A stretch of 64,000 nucleotides of DNA. Origin: Tatumella saanichensis. GTDB taxonomy: Bacteria > Pseudomonadota > Gammaproteobacteria > Enterobacterales > Enterobacteriaceae. This document shows, in pieces, positions 53,546 through 63,091 of the stretch (position 1 is its first letter; every line of letters begins with the position of its first letter). Position numbers and translations under genes: made by a program. The stretch spans positions 62,001-126,000 of the forward strand of contig NZ_ATMI01000004.1 of the NCBI RefSeq assembly GCF_000439375.1, given 5' to 3'. The notes under the pieces were generated by a model. The model made no database searches. It worked only from the letters and a program-made list of their open reading frames with translations, and was not told the origin of the DNA.

Positions 53546-55113
53546 TACTTGCTCACCTGATTATAGAACACCATGTCCGGGTTCATGCCCTGTTGATAGC
53601 CTTTCAGGTTATCACGCAGTGCAATCAACTGACGGGCTTGGACACCAATCACAAACGGTGAGCTTTTCTGTACCTTGGCCTGCAGATCCTGATAAAGCGC
53701 GATACGTGCCTTGTTATCACTCAATGCTACCGCTTTGCGGGTTTCTGCGGTCAACTGCGGAATATCCCAGTTCGCGCGTTCTGCCAAGGTGTTACTGCCA
53801 TCTTGCGGATTGGTGGCAAAAGCCGCCGCATTGGAGTTCGGGTCGAAATAGTCCGGCCCCCAAGAGCTGACAGTGGCCTCATAATTATGCTTGTTGACTT
53901 TCGAGGAGATTTCACTGCTGATCCCCGGGACCAATGTCACCTTGACGCCGGCTTTCGCAAAGCTAGCCTGCAGGGCTTGGGCAATATCCAAGTATGGCGG
54001 CTGGTTATTCACCACCAGCGTAAAGCTGACATTTTTCAAACCGGCTTTAGCCAAGATCGCTTTGGCTTTCTCCGGGTTGTAGGTATAAGGATTGCTGTTC
54101 AGCGCCCCCATATAGCCGTCCGGTAGGAAGGTCTGGTGTACCGAAAATTGCCCTTTCAGTAATCCGTTAGCAATACCGTTGTAATCGAACAGATAGCGAG
54201 AGGCTTCCCACAGCGCCGGGTTACCGGTGACTGGGTTCGCTTTGGCATTAAACATCAGGTAATACACCGAGGCGATTGGCACTGCCAGCGGTTTAACCCC
54301 AGGTTTATTCTGTAAGGCACTGAACTGATCACTGCCTAGGTTACGAGCGATATCGGCATCCCCCTGCTCGACCAGCAATACGCGGGTCGCCACTTCAGGA
54401 ACGTTTTTAATCAGCAGATACTTCATTTTAGGCGCGCCCGCCGGTGAGGTCGGGTTAGCCGCCATTAACAGCGCTTCATGAGGCACGTAACGCTTGATGC
54501 TGAATGGACCGCTACCCGCAGAGTGAGTTCCCAGCCATTGATGACCGGAGTCGCCCTGCACTGCATGGCTATCAGCCAGTTTCTCATCAATAATCGATGA
54601 AACCGGTGCAGACATCAGACTCAAGACGAAAGAGGGGCTGACATCCGCCGTCCAGTGCAACGTCACCTGGTTATCAGCGGTTTTGGTGATTTGGCTGTCA
54701 ACGTTCTGTGCTGTCCAACCTAACTGAGTCAGGATAAAGGACGGATCCAGGTTCAGTTTGACCACGCGGGTCAGAGAGAAAATCACATCTTCTGGACGGA
54801 CAGGGTTACCACTGGCAAAGCGGGCACCGTTACGTAAAGTGAAAGTCAGGCTACGGTTATCCGCACCAGGGGTCCAGCTACTGGCCAAGGTCGGGCGCAG
54901 ATCAACGGGGTTGCTCGGATCAGACTGTACCAAACGCTGATACAGGCTATTAAATGCCTGAATGGTCGACAGCTCAAAACCCTCTGCTGGGTCGAAGCTG
55001 GTAGCATCATCCAGCGACTGCGCCACGACCAAAGTATCAGGGGGAGTTGCTGCAAAAGCGGTTGCCGAACTGGCCAGCATCGCCAGCGCAAAACTGATTA
55101 GCGTTTTTTTCAT
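53545..55113 (-). CDS. Peptide-type ABC transporter substrate-binding protein
   Basis: 522 residues with a Sec signal peptide (about 1-21, ending ATAFA-ATP). SBP_bac_5 fold: DTLVVAQSLDDATSFDPAEGFELSTIQAFNSLYQRLV, FTLRNGARFASGNPVRPEDVIFSLTRVV and FDYNGIANGLLKGQFSVHQTFLPDGYMG. This family carries peptides, nickel, or other small solutes; the ligand here cannot be told. GAGG precedes ATG 55113. First gene of the five-gene operon. Upstream lies a 14-bp palindrome and, further on, the YczR-like regulator gene in the same direction. Confidence 0.92.
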   Translation of the reverse strand: MKKTLISFALAMLASSATAFAATPPDTLVVAQSLDDATSFDPAEGFELSTIQAFNSLYQRLVQSDPSNPVDLRPTLASSWTPGADNRSLTFTLRNGARFASGNPVRPEDVIFSLTRVVKLNLDPSFILTQLGWTAQNVDSQITKTADNQVTLHWTADVSPSFVLSLMSAPVSSIIDEKLADSHAVQGDSGHQWLGTHSAGSGPFSIKRYVPHEALLMAANPTSPAGAPKMKYLLIKNVPEVATRVLLVEQGDADIARNLGSDQFSALQNKPGVKPLAVPIASVYYLMFNAKANPVTGNPALWEASRYLFDYNGIANGLLKGQFSVHQTFLPDGYMGALNSNPYTYNPEKAKAILAKAGLKNVSFTLVVNNQPPYLDIAQALQASFAKAGVKVTLVPGISSEISSKVNKHNYEATVSSWGPDYFDPNSNAAAFATNPQDGSNTLAERANWDIPQLTAETRKAVALSDNKARIALYQDLQAKVQKSSPFVIGVQARQLIALRDNLKGYQQGMNPDMVFYNQVSK

Positions 55114-55215
55114 TATCTTTCCTCACCAGAATTCAACATTACGCCAACAAAAACGGCTTGTACCGGCGGTGACGTGCGTCTTTTATTCTTATTGGTTATA
55201 TATGAATGATTGTTT

Positions 55216-55229
55216 ATTACTTAAGTAAT
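55216..55229. promoter_or_regulatory. Palindrome upstream of the ABC operon
   Basis: ATTACTTAAGTAAT is a perfect 14-bp palindrome about 100 bp before the binding-protein start, in an A+T-rich promoter-like stretch. Candidate operator; regulator unknown. Confidence 0.45.
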
Positions 55230-55381
55230 TTATCGGATTTTACCTCCCTAGACCAGCATTGCAACGCTATGATCTGTCAAAAAGTAAGCAAAAAAACGGT
55301 TCAATACAGCGGACTCTGCTGGCAGTACCCGCCAACCAGCAGCAGACAGCCCACTAGGATCTGCTACTCAAGGACTAGGCG

Positions 55382-56809
55382 TTAAAATATGGGACGAGTA
55401 GTGACGGGGCGTGGGGAGTCGGGAAGGGCTTCCCACAGCGGTTGTAAACGTCTGAAAGCCTGTTCCAGCGTCGCATCTTCAGCACTAAACGGCATTCGCA
55501 GAAAACGATCAAATGCCCCAGATAATCCAAAACGGGTTCCGGTGCCGAGAATGATGCCAGCGTCACTGGCACGGGACGCAAAGCGGGTGGCTAACATCCC
55601 CGGTAATTCTACCCAGAAGGAGAGCCCTCCTTCTGGCATCAGAAACGACCAGTCAGGGAAATAGCGATTCATCAGTACCGCGCAGTGATCGCGGCGCTGC
55701 TGCAGGAGTTCTCTGCGTCCTTTCAGAAACTGCTCACTGTTGTCCACTAACCAGGCGCAGGCCAACTGTTCAGTCACTGGGGTGCCTAAATCTAACGAGT
55801 CGCGGATCTGCACCAGTGCCGCAGCCTGAGTCCCCGGTGCGCGTATCCAGCCGACCCGTAACCCGCCCCAAAAACGCTTCGAGGCCGAGCCCAAACAATA
55901 GACGTCGCTGTCGCCGGCGAATGCGGCCACCGGCAGTGGCGGCGGCTGCTGATACCATAAATCGGCGAGAGTTTCATCGATCACCAGTGGCGTACGGTAA
56001 CGGGCGGCCACTGCCACCAGTTGCTCACGGGCCGCGCTGTCCATGCAATAGCCGGTTGGGTTGTGATAATCGGCGATTATATACGCCAGCCGCGGCGAGC
56101 TCTGTGCTAATGTGGCCGTCAGGCCTGCCAGGTCCCACTCACCGTGACCGAGAGACACCCCTACCGGCTGACAGGCAGCCCCACGTATCGCGGACAGTGC
56201 CGACGGATAAGTAGGGTGATCGACCAATACCCGATCGCCGGGCCCCGTCAGCAACCGTAGGATCAAGGACAGACCACTGACTGCGCCATTGACCACCATA
56301 ATTTGGTCAGCACGGGTCGGCAGCCCTCGGCGCTGATAATCGCGGGCGATAGCCTCACGCAATGCCAGTAGCCCCTGAGGTGAATAACCGGTACCGGACA
56401 GATGTTGCGGCAGCCCTGATAGCGCCTGACTGAACGCCTGATAAATTTCCGGTCCCGCTTCCAGCGAGGCAGTAGAAAGGTCCAGCTCACCCCCTGTGGA
56501 CATCATGGCCGGAACCGTATCGCGGCTTTCCGGTAATACCACTCGGCTCCCGCTGCCTTGTTGACTCACCAGAAAGCCCTGCTCGCGCAGGCGGGCCAGT
56601 GCACTACTGACGGTGGTACGGCTGATCCCCAGTGCCGAGCTGAGTTCACGCTCACCGGGTAAACGCGTGCCCAGCGTCAGGCGACCATCGAGGATCAGCA
56701 AACGCAAGGCCGAAGCCAGCTGCTGCCACAGTGGGACCCGTGAAGCAGGCTGCTGCCAATGGCCGAGCATCCGAGTCAGAGACTGATAACCTAAACGTCG
56801 TGAGGGCAT
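55382..56809 (-). CDS. MocR/GntR-family regulator with aminotransferase domain (YczR-like)
   Basis: 475 residues. N-terminal GntR winged helix (WQQLASALRLLILDGRLTLGTRLPGERELSSALGISRTTVSSALARLREQGFL, about 25-78), linker, then a fold-type I aminotransferase domain with YSPQGLLALREAIARDYQRRG, the Asp of DYHNPTG-type site IIADYHNPTGYC, and the PLP lysine in GSASKRFWGGLRVGW. MocR proteins bind PLP or PLP-amino acid adducts. Its divergent neighbour is a YczE-type membrane protein, the arrangement known for the YczR subgroup. Control of the adjacent ABC operon is possible but not shown. Confidence 0.9.
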   Translation of the reverse strand: MPSRRLGYQSLTRMLGHWQQPASRVPLWQQLASALRLLILDGRLTLGTRLPGERELSSALGISRTTVSSALARLREQGFLVSQQGSGSRVVLPESRDTVPAMMSTGGELDLSTASLEAGPEIYQAFSQALSGLPQHLSGTGYSPQGLLALREAIARDYQRRGLPTRADQIMVVNGAVSGLSLILRLLTGPGDRVLVDHPTYPSALSAIRGAACQPVGVSLGHGEWDLAGLTATLAQSSPRLAYIIADYHNPTGYCMDSAAREQLVAVAARYRTPLVIDETLADLWYQQPPPLPVAAFAGDSDVYCLGSASKRFWGGLRVGWIRAPGTQAAALVQIRDSLDLGTPVTEQLACAWLVDNSEQFLKGRRELLQQRRDHCAVLMNRYFPDWSFLMPEGGLSFWVELPGMLATRFASRASDAGIILGTGTRFGLSGAFDRFLRMPFSAEDATLEQAFRRLQPLWEALPDSPRPVTTRPIF

Positions 56810-56900
56810 AGCGATCCACTTTGTAATAACTGGCTATTAATTATCAGTCCATTTCAGATAACAATCGTTCCACTGTCAACCTGTGGTGCGGATAAAAAAG
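56810..56900. promoter_or_regulatory. Shared promoter region of the MocR gene and yczE
   Basis: A+T-rich stretch with ACTG-N12-CAGT centred near 56841 and a further TCAGATAAC downstream, which may be the MocR binding sites. No certain -35/-10 pair was chosen. Confidence 0.35.
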
Positions 56901-57533
56901 ATGCTAAAACGATTACTCCACCTTTATGTCGGTCTAGTGCTGTATGGACTGTCCTGTGCCCTGTATATGCACTGCGGACTCGGTGCCGATCCCTGGGATG
57001 TCTTTCACCTCGGCGTAGCCAAGGTCCTGTCGATGAACGTTGGAACCGTGATGATTATCACCGGTGCACTGGTACTGGTGCTATGGATCCCCCTACGGCA
57101 GAAACCAGGGCTGGGTACCTTAAGTAATGTAGTGGTACTTGGACTGGTCGTCGCGGTTGCACTGGCGGTGATGCCACCACTGACCTCGCTGGCCGCCCGC
57201 TGTCTAATGCTGGCGGCTGCTATCCTAATGAATGCCATTGCCACCGTGATGTATATCTGTGCGGGTTTCGGCCCCGGTCCCCGTGACGGGCTCATGACCG
57301 GACTGCACCGCCGAACCGGTATTTCACTGCGGCTGATCCGAACCTTGATTGAGGTCACCGTCCTATTGATTGGCTGGTCGCTGGGTGGCAATGCCGGACC
57401 TGGGACACTGGTCTACGCCCTGACGATCGGACCGTTAATACAGTTCTTTTTGCCTTTTTTCCGGCAACACGACCGCTCTTTACAGGTCTCTGCACCGGCT
57501 GTTTCTCCAGCTCCCCCTGAGAAAACCTCCTGA
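56901..57533 (+). CDS. yczE: YczE/YitT-family membrane protein
   Basis: 210 residues from ATG 56901; GTG codons at 56883 and 56886 are alternatives, none with a good ribosome site. Five or so membrane helices: LLHLYVGLVLYGLSCALYMHCGLGADPWDVFHLGVAK, VMIITGALVLVLWIPLR and the GFGPGPRDGLMTGLHRRTGISLRLIRTLIEVTVLLIGWSLGG block typical of YczE. Function unknown; probably regulated by the divergent MocR protein. Confidence 0.85.
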   Translation: MLKRLLHLYVGLVLYGLSCALYMHCGLGADPWDVFHLGVAKVLSMNVGTVMIITGALVLVLWIPLRQKPGLGTLSNVVVLGLVVAVALAVMPPLTSLAARCLMLAAAILMNAIATVMYICAGFGPGPRDGLMTGLHRRTGISLRLIRTLIEVTVLLIGWSLGGNAGPGTLVYALTIGPLIQFFLPFFRQHDRSLQVSAPAVSPAPPEKTS

Positions 57534-57542
57534 TGCTCACCT

Positions 57543-57563
57543 CGGGCAGCCAGAGACTGCCCG
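57543..57563 (+). terminator. Stem-loop after yczE
   Basis: CGGGCAG / CTGCCCG, 7-bp stem with a seven-base loop, nine bases after the stop codon. No T-run. Confidence 0.5.
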
Positions 57564-57897
57564 GCAAATAACAGGCCATTGCCCACCTGCCGTAACACGG
57601 CACATCCTTGTTATCGCAAGCATCAAGTCAAGTGTAAGTACTTACTATCAATAGACGATAAAAGCAGTAAGAATGGCGCCCATGTCAGCGTGAGACGTCG
57701 CGAAGAAGACGTGCTAGGCACATGGCTGTCCGGGGCTCGGGCTAATACTGACCCTCAACCTCGGCAGTAAAGATCATGGTTTGTGATTGATGAAAAATCA
57801 CGGCAAACTGACCACTGAACGGGCCGTCATCCGCAGAGGGGCTACACTCATCACCCTTGACCTGACGGCATCCTCTGTCTACTGATCAGGAGTTCTG
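57564..57897. other. Intergenic region before the small secreted protein gene
   Basis: 334 bp without a supported gene; a 63-codon frame at 57579-57770 has no coding look and no ribosome site. A TACACT box at 57842-57847 may be a -10 for the next gene. Confidence 0.35.
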
Positions 57898-58215
57898 ATG
57901 AAATATTTATCTGCATGCTGGCTTGCACTGCTGAGCCTTAGCGCCTCTTTCGGCGCTGCGGCACAATGGCCACCGGAAACCGACGCGCGAGTCCCCGGTA
58001 ATGCCCTGGAAGTCCCCACCCAATTATCTGCGGTGAACCAGTCACTGGAGCAGTTGCTGGATCAAGGCGGGCAGGTTATTTCCTCGTATGTCGCCGCCGA
58101 TGGCCCAGTCGTGACGCTACGTAAAAACAAGCATTACATCCTCTGCATGGTGAAAGGCGCCAGCAGTAGCCCGGGACAGAATGTGGCGACCTCAAAATGC
58201 TATCAGATGAACTGA
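57898..58215 (+). CDS. Small secreted protein, unknown function
   Basis: 105 residues with a Sec signal peptide (about 1-22, ending GAAA-QWPP). AGGAG lies six bases before ATG 57898. The mature part of about 83 residues has a short helical stretch (LSAVNQSLEQLLDQGGQVISSYVAAD) followed by a beta-like part (PVVTLRKNKHYILCMVKG) and two cysteines (Cys83 and Cys101) that could form a disulfide in the periplasm. I do not recognise the family. Convergent with yhiN, ten bases apart. Confidence 0.75.
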   Translation: MKYLSACWLALLSLSASFGAAAQWPPETDARVPGNALEVPTQLSAVNQSLEQLLDQGGQVISSYVAADGPVVTLRKNKHYILCMVKGASSSPGQNVATSKCYQMN

Positions 58216-58225
58216 TCCGGCCGCC

Positions 58226-59413
58226 TTACAGGGCGGCGGCACAAGCGGCGGCAGAGCTCCAAGCCCACTGGAAGTTATAACCGCCCAGCCAGCCGGTGAC
58301 ATCAACCACTTCCCCAATAAAGTACAGTCCCGGTACCTCACGGGCTTCCATCGTGCGGGAGGAAAGCTGGCGAGTATCCACACCGCCCTGTGTCACTTCC
58401 GCGGTCCGATAGCCCTCGGTACCGTTAGGCTGAACCTGCCAGCCAATCAGTTGCTCGACCAACTGCTGCTGTTGCTTCTTATTTAACTGTTTGAGGGTCA
58501 GCTCAGGGATGATCCCCAGCGTCTGCAGAACTTCTGTCAGACGTTTCGGCAACAGTTTTGCCAGACTGTTCTTCAGGCTCAGATTCGGGTGGGCTTCCCG
58601 CTGCCTCTCCAGAAACTCAAGCAGATCCGTCTCCGGTAACAGATTGATTTCCAAGGTTTCACCCGGCTGCCAGTAGCTGGAAATCTGTAACATCGACGGC
58701 CCCGACAGGCCACGGTGAGTAAACAGCATCGCTTCTTTGAACTGTTGCCCTTGGCGAGCAGTGACCGTCACCGGAACCGCCACACCGGACAATGTCTGTA
58801 GCGGCTCCAGTAGCGGTTTATGCAAGGTAAAAGGCACCAGCGCGGCACGAGTAGGCAACACCTCTAACCCAAACTGCGCCGCAATTTTATAGCCGAAAGG
58901 GGTTGCTCCCAGACCGGGCATTGACAAACCACCGGAGGCGATAACCAGTTTGCGGGTACTCACATCCTCACCATTTAGTTGTAACCGGTATTCACCGTCA
59001 TCAAGGCGTTCGGTGCTGAGGATCTCGGTGCGTAGGCGCAGTTTGACGTTACCCGCATCACACTCTGCCAGCAGTAGATCGACAATCTGCTGCGCTGATT
59101 CATCACAAAACAGTTGTCCGAGGGTTTTCTCATGCCATGTAATGCCGTGGCGATTAACCAAGTCAATAAAATCCCATTGTGTATAGCGAGCAAGTGCTGA
59201 CTTACAGAAATGTGGGTTATCGGACAAATAGGCACCGGCATCAGTATAGAGGTTGGTAAAGTTACAACGGCCGCCACCGGACATCAGGATCTTACGCCCT
59301 GCTTTTTTACCATTATCCAACACTAACACTTTTAGCCCGCGCTGGCCGGCCTGCGCCGCACAAAACAGGCCTGCAGCACCTGCTCCGACGACAATCACGT
59401 CATACTTTTCCAT
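58226..59413 (-). CDS. yhiN: YhiN, BaiN/HI0933-type flavoprotein
   Basis: 395 residues. FAD-binding GAGAAGLFCAAQAGQRG near the start, then GKKAGRKILMSGGGRCNFTNL, the family hallmark, and VIASGGLSMPGLGATPFGYKIA; it closes with GLYFIGEVVDVTGWLGGYNFQWAWSSG-like sequence. HI0933-like proteins are predicted NAD(P)/FAD oxidoreductases without settled role in enterobacteria. It lies next to pitA, as in E. coli, and is transcribed away from it. Confidence 0.93.
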   Translation of the reverse strand: MEKYDVIVVGAGAAGLFCAAQAGQRGLKVLVLDNGKKAGRKILMSGGGRCNFTNLYTDAGAYLSDNPHFCKSALARYTQWDFIDLVNRHGITWHEKTLGQLFCDESAQQIVDLLLAECDAGNVKLRLRTEILSTERLDDGEYRLQLNGEDVSTRKLVIASGGLSMPGLGATPFGYKIAAQFGLEVLPTRAALVPFTLHKPLLEPLQTLSGVAVPVTVTARQGQQFKEAMLFTHRGLSGPSMLQISSYWQPGETLEINLLPETDLLEFLERQREAHPNLSLKNSLAKLLPKRLTEVLQTLGIIPELTLKQLNKKQQQQLVEQLIGWQVQPNGTEGYRTAEVTQGGVDTRQLSSRTMEAREVPGLYFIGEVVDVTGWLGGYNFQWAWSSAAACAAAL

Positions 59414-59649
59414 GCTTCCCTCGGCTAAAAAACGGCTGATTGTAGAGATATGCTCGAGCTGACTCCAGAAGCAAAAGCCGCCTCATGGGCCAGGAAACTA
59501 TTAAGCGTTTAATTTAAAAGAACTTTTAAAAATGACCTTGGTAATATTTATTAACAAAGACGAAAAAAAACGATATTTTCCTTTCCTGAACTAGCCTCTG
59601 TCGCTGATAATGCGCTGGGTTCATGTCCTCAAAAAATGGCGTAATGTTT

Positions 59650-61135
59650 ATGCTTCATCTTTTTGCTGGTATCGATTTAAGTACTGGCCTACTACTGGTA
59701 GTCGCTCTGTTGTTTGTTTTGTTCTATGAAGCAATCAACGGGTTTCATGATACCGCTAACGCAGTTGCCACGGTAATTTATACCCGTGCGATGCGTGCAC
59801 AGCTGGCTGTTGCAATGGCGGGGATCTTTAACTTCCTGGGGGTGCTGCTGGGCGGGCTTAGCGTTGCGTACGCTATCGTCCATATGCTACCGACCGATCT
59901 GTTGCTAAACGTGGGTTCTGCCCATGGCCTGGCCATGGTGTTTTCCATGTTACTGGCAGCAATTATCTGGAACTTGGTATTTTGGCTTACCGGCCTCCAG
60001 CTCACATACGCTGATCGGTGCCATTATCGGTATCGCCTTGACCAATGCGTTGGTAACGGGTGGATCGTTGGTGGATGCGCTAAATATTCCTAAGGTTATC
60101 AATATCTTCTTATCACTGGTACTGTCTCCGATTGTCGGTATGGTGCTGGCCGGAATATTGATTTTCCTGTTACGCAAATACTGGAGCGGTACACGTAAGC
60201 GTTCACGTATCCATATGACCCCTGCCGAGCGTGAAAAGAAAGACGGTAAGAAAAAACCGCCTTTCTGGACCCGTATTGCGTTGATTGTCTCAGCCATCGG
60301 TGTCAGCTACTCCCATGGCGCTAATGATGGTCAGAAAGGGATCGGCCTGATTATGCTGGTGTTGATCGGTGTGGCACCAGCAGGCTTTGTGGTCAATATG
60401 AATGCCTCTGGCTACGACATCACCCGTACCCGCGATGCCGTTGATCACCTAGCGCAGTATTATCAGCAAAACAGCCAGTCACTGCAGACCATCATTGCTC
60501 CGGCAGCTGCCACGCCACCTGTCGCGACGACTGCGCCAGTGGAAGAGTTCCATTGCAGCAACGAACGGGCACTGGAAGCCGTCGCGCATGCCCAAGGTAT
60601 GCTGACCAATCTGACCAGCTATGCACAGCTTACACCGGAGAAACGCAGTCAGTTACGTCGTTTGCTGCTGTGTATTTCTGATACCGCTGATAAAGTGGCA
60701 AAACTGCCACAGACCAGTGCTCAGAACCAAAAATTCCTGGGTGATTTACGCCATGACCTGCTAGGTACCGTCGAATATGCGCCGGTCTGGATCATTATTG
60801 CGGTTGCCTTAGCTCTGTCTGCAGGGACTATGGTGGGCTGGCGTCGCGTCGCCACCACTATCGGTGAGAAAATCGGTAAGAAAGGCATGACCTACGCCCA
60901 GGGCATGGCTGCCCAGGTGACGGCGGCAGCCTCTATCGGTATTGCTAGTTACACCGGGATGCCGGTCTCTACCACCCATATCCTCTCTTCTTCGGTGGCG
61001 GGGACAATGCTGGTAGACGGTGGGGGTCTACAGACCAAGACCATTCGCAGCATCGCCATGGCTTGGGTGCTTACCCTGCCGGTATCGATTCTGTTGTCTG
61101 CCTCACTGTATTGGATTTCGCTGCAAATTATCTGA
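59650..61135 (+). pseudogene. pitA: pitA, low-affinity phosphate transporter, frameshifted
   Basis: The product reads as E. coli PitA (499 residues) but in two frames. Frame 1 covers [13 protein letters not shown] to AAIIWNL and then runs into a stop at 60091-60093. Frame 2 continues from [21 protein letters not shown] to the end, LYWISLQII. The join is at about 59968-59980. Comparison with PitA suggests loss of eight bases from ACTTGGGT-ACTTGG, leaving one ACTTGG. If real, phosphate/metal symport by PitA is lost unless frameshifting restores it. The rest, including [12 protein letters not shown] and [12 protein letters not shown], is intact, so the change looks recent. Start could also be 59623 or 59644. 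Confidence 0.85.
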
Positions 61136-61151
61136 TCGCTGTGATGCACAA

Positions 61152-61180
61152 AAAAGGCTGCCCAAGGGCAGCCTTTTTCC
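61152..61180. terminator. Bidirectional terminator between pitA and uspB
   Basis: AAAAGGCTGCCC-AA-GGGCAGCCTTTT, a perfect 12-bp stem with A and T ends, in the gap between convergent pitA and uspB. Confidence 0.93.
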
Positions 61181-61196
61181 TTTCTGTTTTCTGCGT

Positions 61197-61529
61197 TTAG
61201 CGAATAAGCAGTGCCAGCAGACTGATCAGAGTCAGCACACACAGAACACTGGTCAGAATGAACTGGTGGCGGGTGCGAACGCAGTGACGGACAAATGCCT
61301 CATCCTGGTGATCGCGGTAACCTTTTTTAAACAGGTAACGCACCAGCAGGACCTGACGGGCAGGCTGACCTCGAGCCGTAAAAAATCCAGCACCGTCGAC
61401 GGATTGGTAGAGCTGCGGGTCGCTGGTCTGCATCTGTTGCAGTAAGGCACGTAATGCTGAGAAATAACGCACCATATTGATGACGCTGACCACTAAAAAC
61501 GAGATAAAAAGAGGAAAAATATTAATCAT
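61197..61529 (-). CDS. uspB: Universal stress protein B
   Basis: 110 residues (111 in E. coli). Two membrane helices at the ends (MINIFPLFISFLVVSVINMVRYF and ILTSVLCVLTLISLLALLI) around a charged middle with LYQSVDGAGFFTARGQP and YRDHQDEAFVRHC. UspB is an RpoS-dependent membrane protein linked to ethanol resistance in stationary phase. Divergent from uspA, as in E. coli. Confidence 0.95.
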   Translation of the reverse strand: MINIFPLFISFLVVSVINMVRYFSALRALLQQMQTSDPQLYQSVDGAGFFTARGQPARQVLLVRYLFKKGYRDHQDEAFVRHCVRTRHQFILTSVLCVLTLISLLALLIR

Positions 61530-61684
61530 TATGCTTCCGTTATTGGCTTAAAACCGAGACCGTTTTCCCTCACCATGGCTGCCGACAAGGCAGACGGACA
61601 CCGCATTCTGCCCGCTGATGACGGAAAACTTTCCCGTTTTGATCTGCTTCACATTTCCCGGCCTCGCGCCGCCGGACAATCCAT

Positions 61685-61702
61685 CTATACTCAGTTGTAT
61701 AG
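61685..61702. promoter_or_regulatory. Palindromic -10 region between uspB and uspA
   Basis: CTATAC-TCAGTT-GTATAG. Read on the minus strand it gives CTATACAACT, close to the sigma-S -10 (CTATACTTAA), fitting the known RpoS control of uspB. On the plus strand TATACT could serve uspA. Assignment is inferred. Confidence 0.45.
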
Positions 61703-61828
61703 CCCTATGGTAGGATAAATCCACAGCACAAAACAGAAAATCGTCATAGTGTTCAGCAGCCTGCCCGTTCAGTTGAACAGAGTTAAGCCGCTGCTGACCC
61801 TTACCCTTTTCGTAATAAGGAGTCTGTC

Positions 61829-62260
61829 ATGTCTTATAAACATATTTTGGTCGCCGTTGACCTCTCCCCAGAAAGTCAGTTACTGGTCGACAAAGCGGTC
61901 TCACTGGCACGTCCTTATGACGCCAAAGTATCTCTGATCCACGTAGACGTTAATTACTCAGACCTGTATACCGGTCTTATCGACGTGAACTTGGGAGATA
62001 TGCAGAAACGTATTTCTGAAGAGACGCAGAATGCCCTGACCGAGCTCTCCGCGAATGCCGGCTACCAAGTCAGCCAAGCACTGAGCGGTAGCGGCGATCT
62101 GACACAGGTTCTGCTGGATGCAATTAACCGTTACCAGGTCGACCTAGTGCTCTGTGGTCACCACCAGGATTTCTGGAGCAAACTGATGTCTTCAGCCCGC
62201 CAGTTAATCAACACCGTGCACATCGATATGTTGATTGTGCCAATGAAAGATGAAGACTAG
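61829..62260 (+). CDS. uspA: Universal stress protein A
   Basis: 143 residues, single Usp domain, non-ATP-binding UspA type. [54 protein letters not shown] at the start and [36 protein letters not shown] at the end. Cytoplasmic dimer induced under growth arrest. AAGGAG precedes ATG 61829. The 299-bp gap to divergent uspB holds both promoters. Confidence 0.97.
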   Translation: MSYKHILVAVDLSPESQLLVDKAVSLARPYDAKVSLIHVDVNYSDLYTGLIDVNLGDMQKRISEETQNALTELSANAGYQVSQALSGSGDLTQVLLDAINRYQVDLVLCGHHQDFWSKLMSSARQLINTVHIDMLIVPMKDED

Positions 62261-62314
62261 CTGTCTCTGATCGCAGATCGCGTCGCGCGGCTCCAGTAAC
62301 GGAGCCGCTACCGG

Positions 62315-63085
62315 TTATTCCGGCATGTCGCTGACCGGAGCCAGAGACGGATAAATATCAAAACGGTGGCTTTTCGTCACCACCGCAGAGGCCGTAGCCA
62401 CCCCATCCAGCGGTTCCGCATAATCCGGACGTTTCACCACAATGCGCTTTTTCGCTAACAGCCGTGCCGGCGTCAGTAACGCATCCGCATCCTCATCCGC
62501 CCCGACCAGCGACTGAAATACCCGCATCTCCTTTTTAACCATGGCACTTTTCTGCCGATGGGGATACATCGGGTCCAAGTAGACCACATCTGGCCGAGGG
62601 GTGATATCAGCCAATGCCTGATGGCTGGTCGCGTGGATCAACGTCAGCCGTTGCTGTAACCAGGGGCCGATTTCCGCATCCGCATACCCGCGGCGTAGAC
62701 CATCGTCCAACAGAGCCGCCACCACCGGATGACGTTCCAACATCCGCACTCGGCAGCCCGCTGCCGCCAGCACAAATGCGTCTCGTCCCAACCCGGCGGT
62801 CGCATCCACGACCTCCGGCAGATAGCTGCCTTTGATACCCACCGCTTTAGCGACTGCCTCGCCGCGACCGCCGCCAAATTTACGCCGATGCGCCATGGCA
62901 CCGGAGACAAAATCGACAAAGATCCCACCGAGTTTAGGTTCATCGCGCTTACGCAGTTCCAGATGGTCAGGGGTTAATACCAACGCCATCGGCGCAGTAT
63001 CATCGTGCACCAATTGCCAGCGCTGCGCTAAAACAGATAAGGCGCCGTCTCCGGCGCCTGTTTCATCAATCAAACAGATGTTCAC
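62315..63085 (-). CDS. rsmJ: 16S rRNA (guanine(1516)-N(2))-methyltransferase RsmJ
   Basis: 256 residues, SAM-dependent methyltransferase. [41 protein letters not shown] is the SAM site, [22 protein letters not shown] the catalytic DPMYP motif. It methylates G1516 of 16S rRNA. Its start lies six bases after the prlC stop, so prlC and rsmJ form an operon as in E. coli. Confidence 0.96.
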   Translation of the reverse strand: MNICLIDETGAGDGALSVLAQRWQLVHDDTAPMALVLTPDHLELRKRDEPKLGGIFVDFVSGAMAHRRKFGGGRGEAVAKAVGIKGSYLPEVVDATAGLGRDAFVLAAAGCRVRMLERHPVVAALLDDGLRRGYADAEIGPWLQQRLTLIHATSHQALADITPRPDVVYLDPMYPHRQKSAMVKKEMRVFQSLVGADEDADALLTPARLLAKKRIVVKRPDYAEPLDGVATASAVVTKSHRFDIYPSLAPVSDMPE

Positions 63086-63091
63086 TAAAGA

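Noticed and set aside
57579-57770. 63-codon frame after yczE
   Set aside because: No ribosome site, no recognisable pattern.
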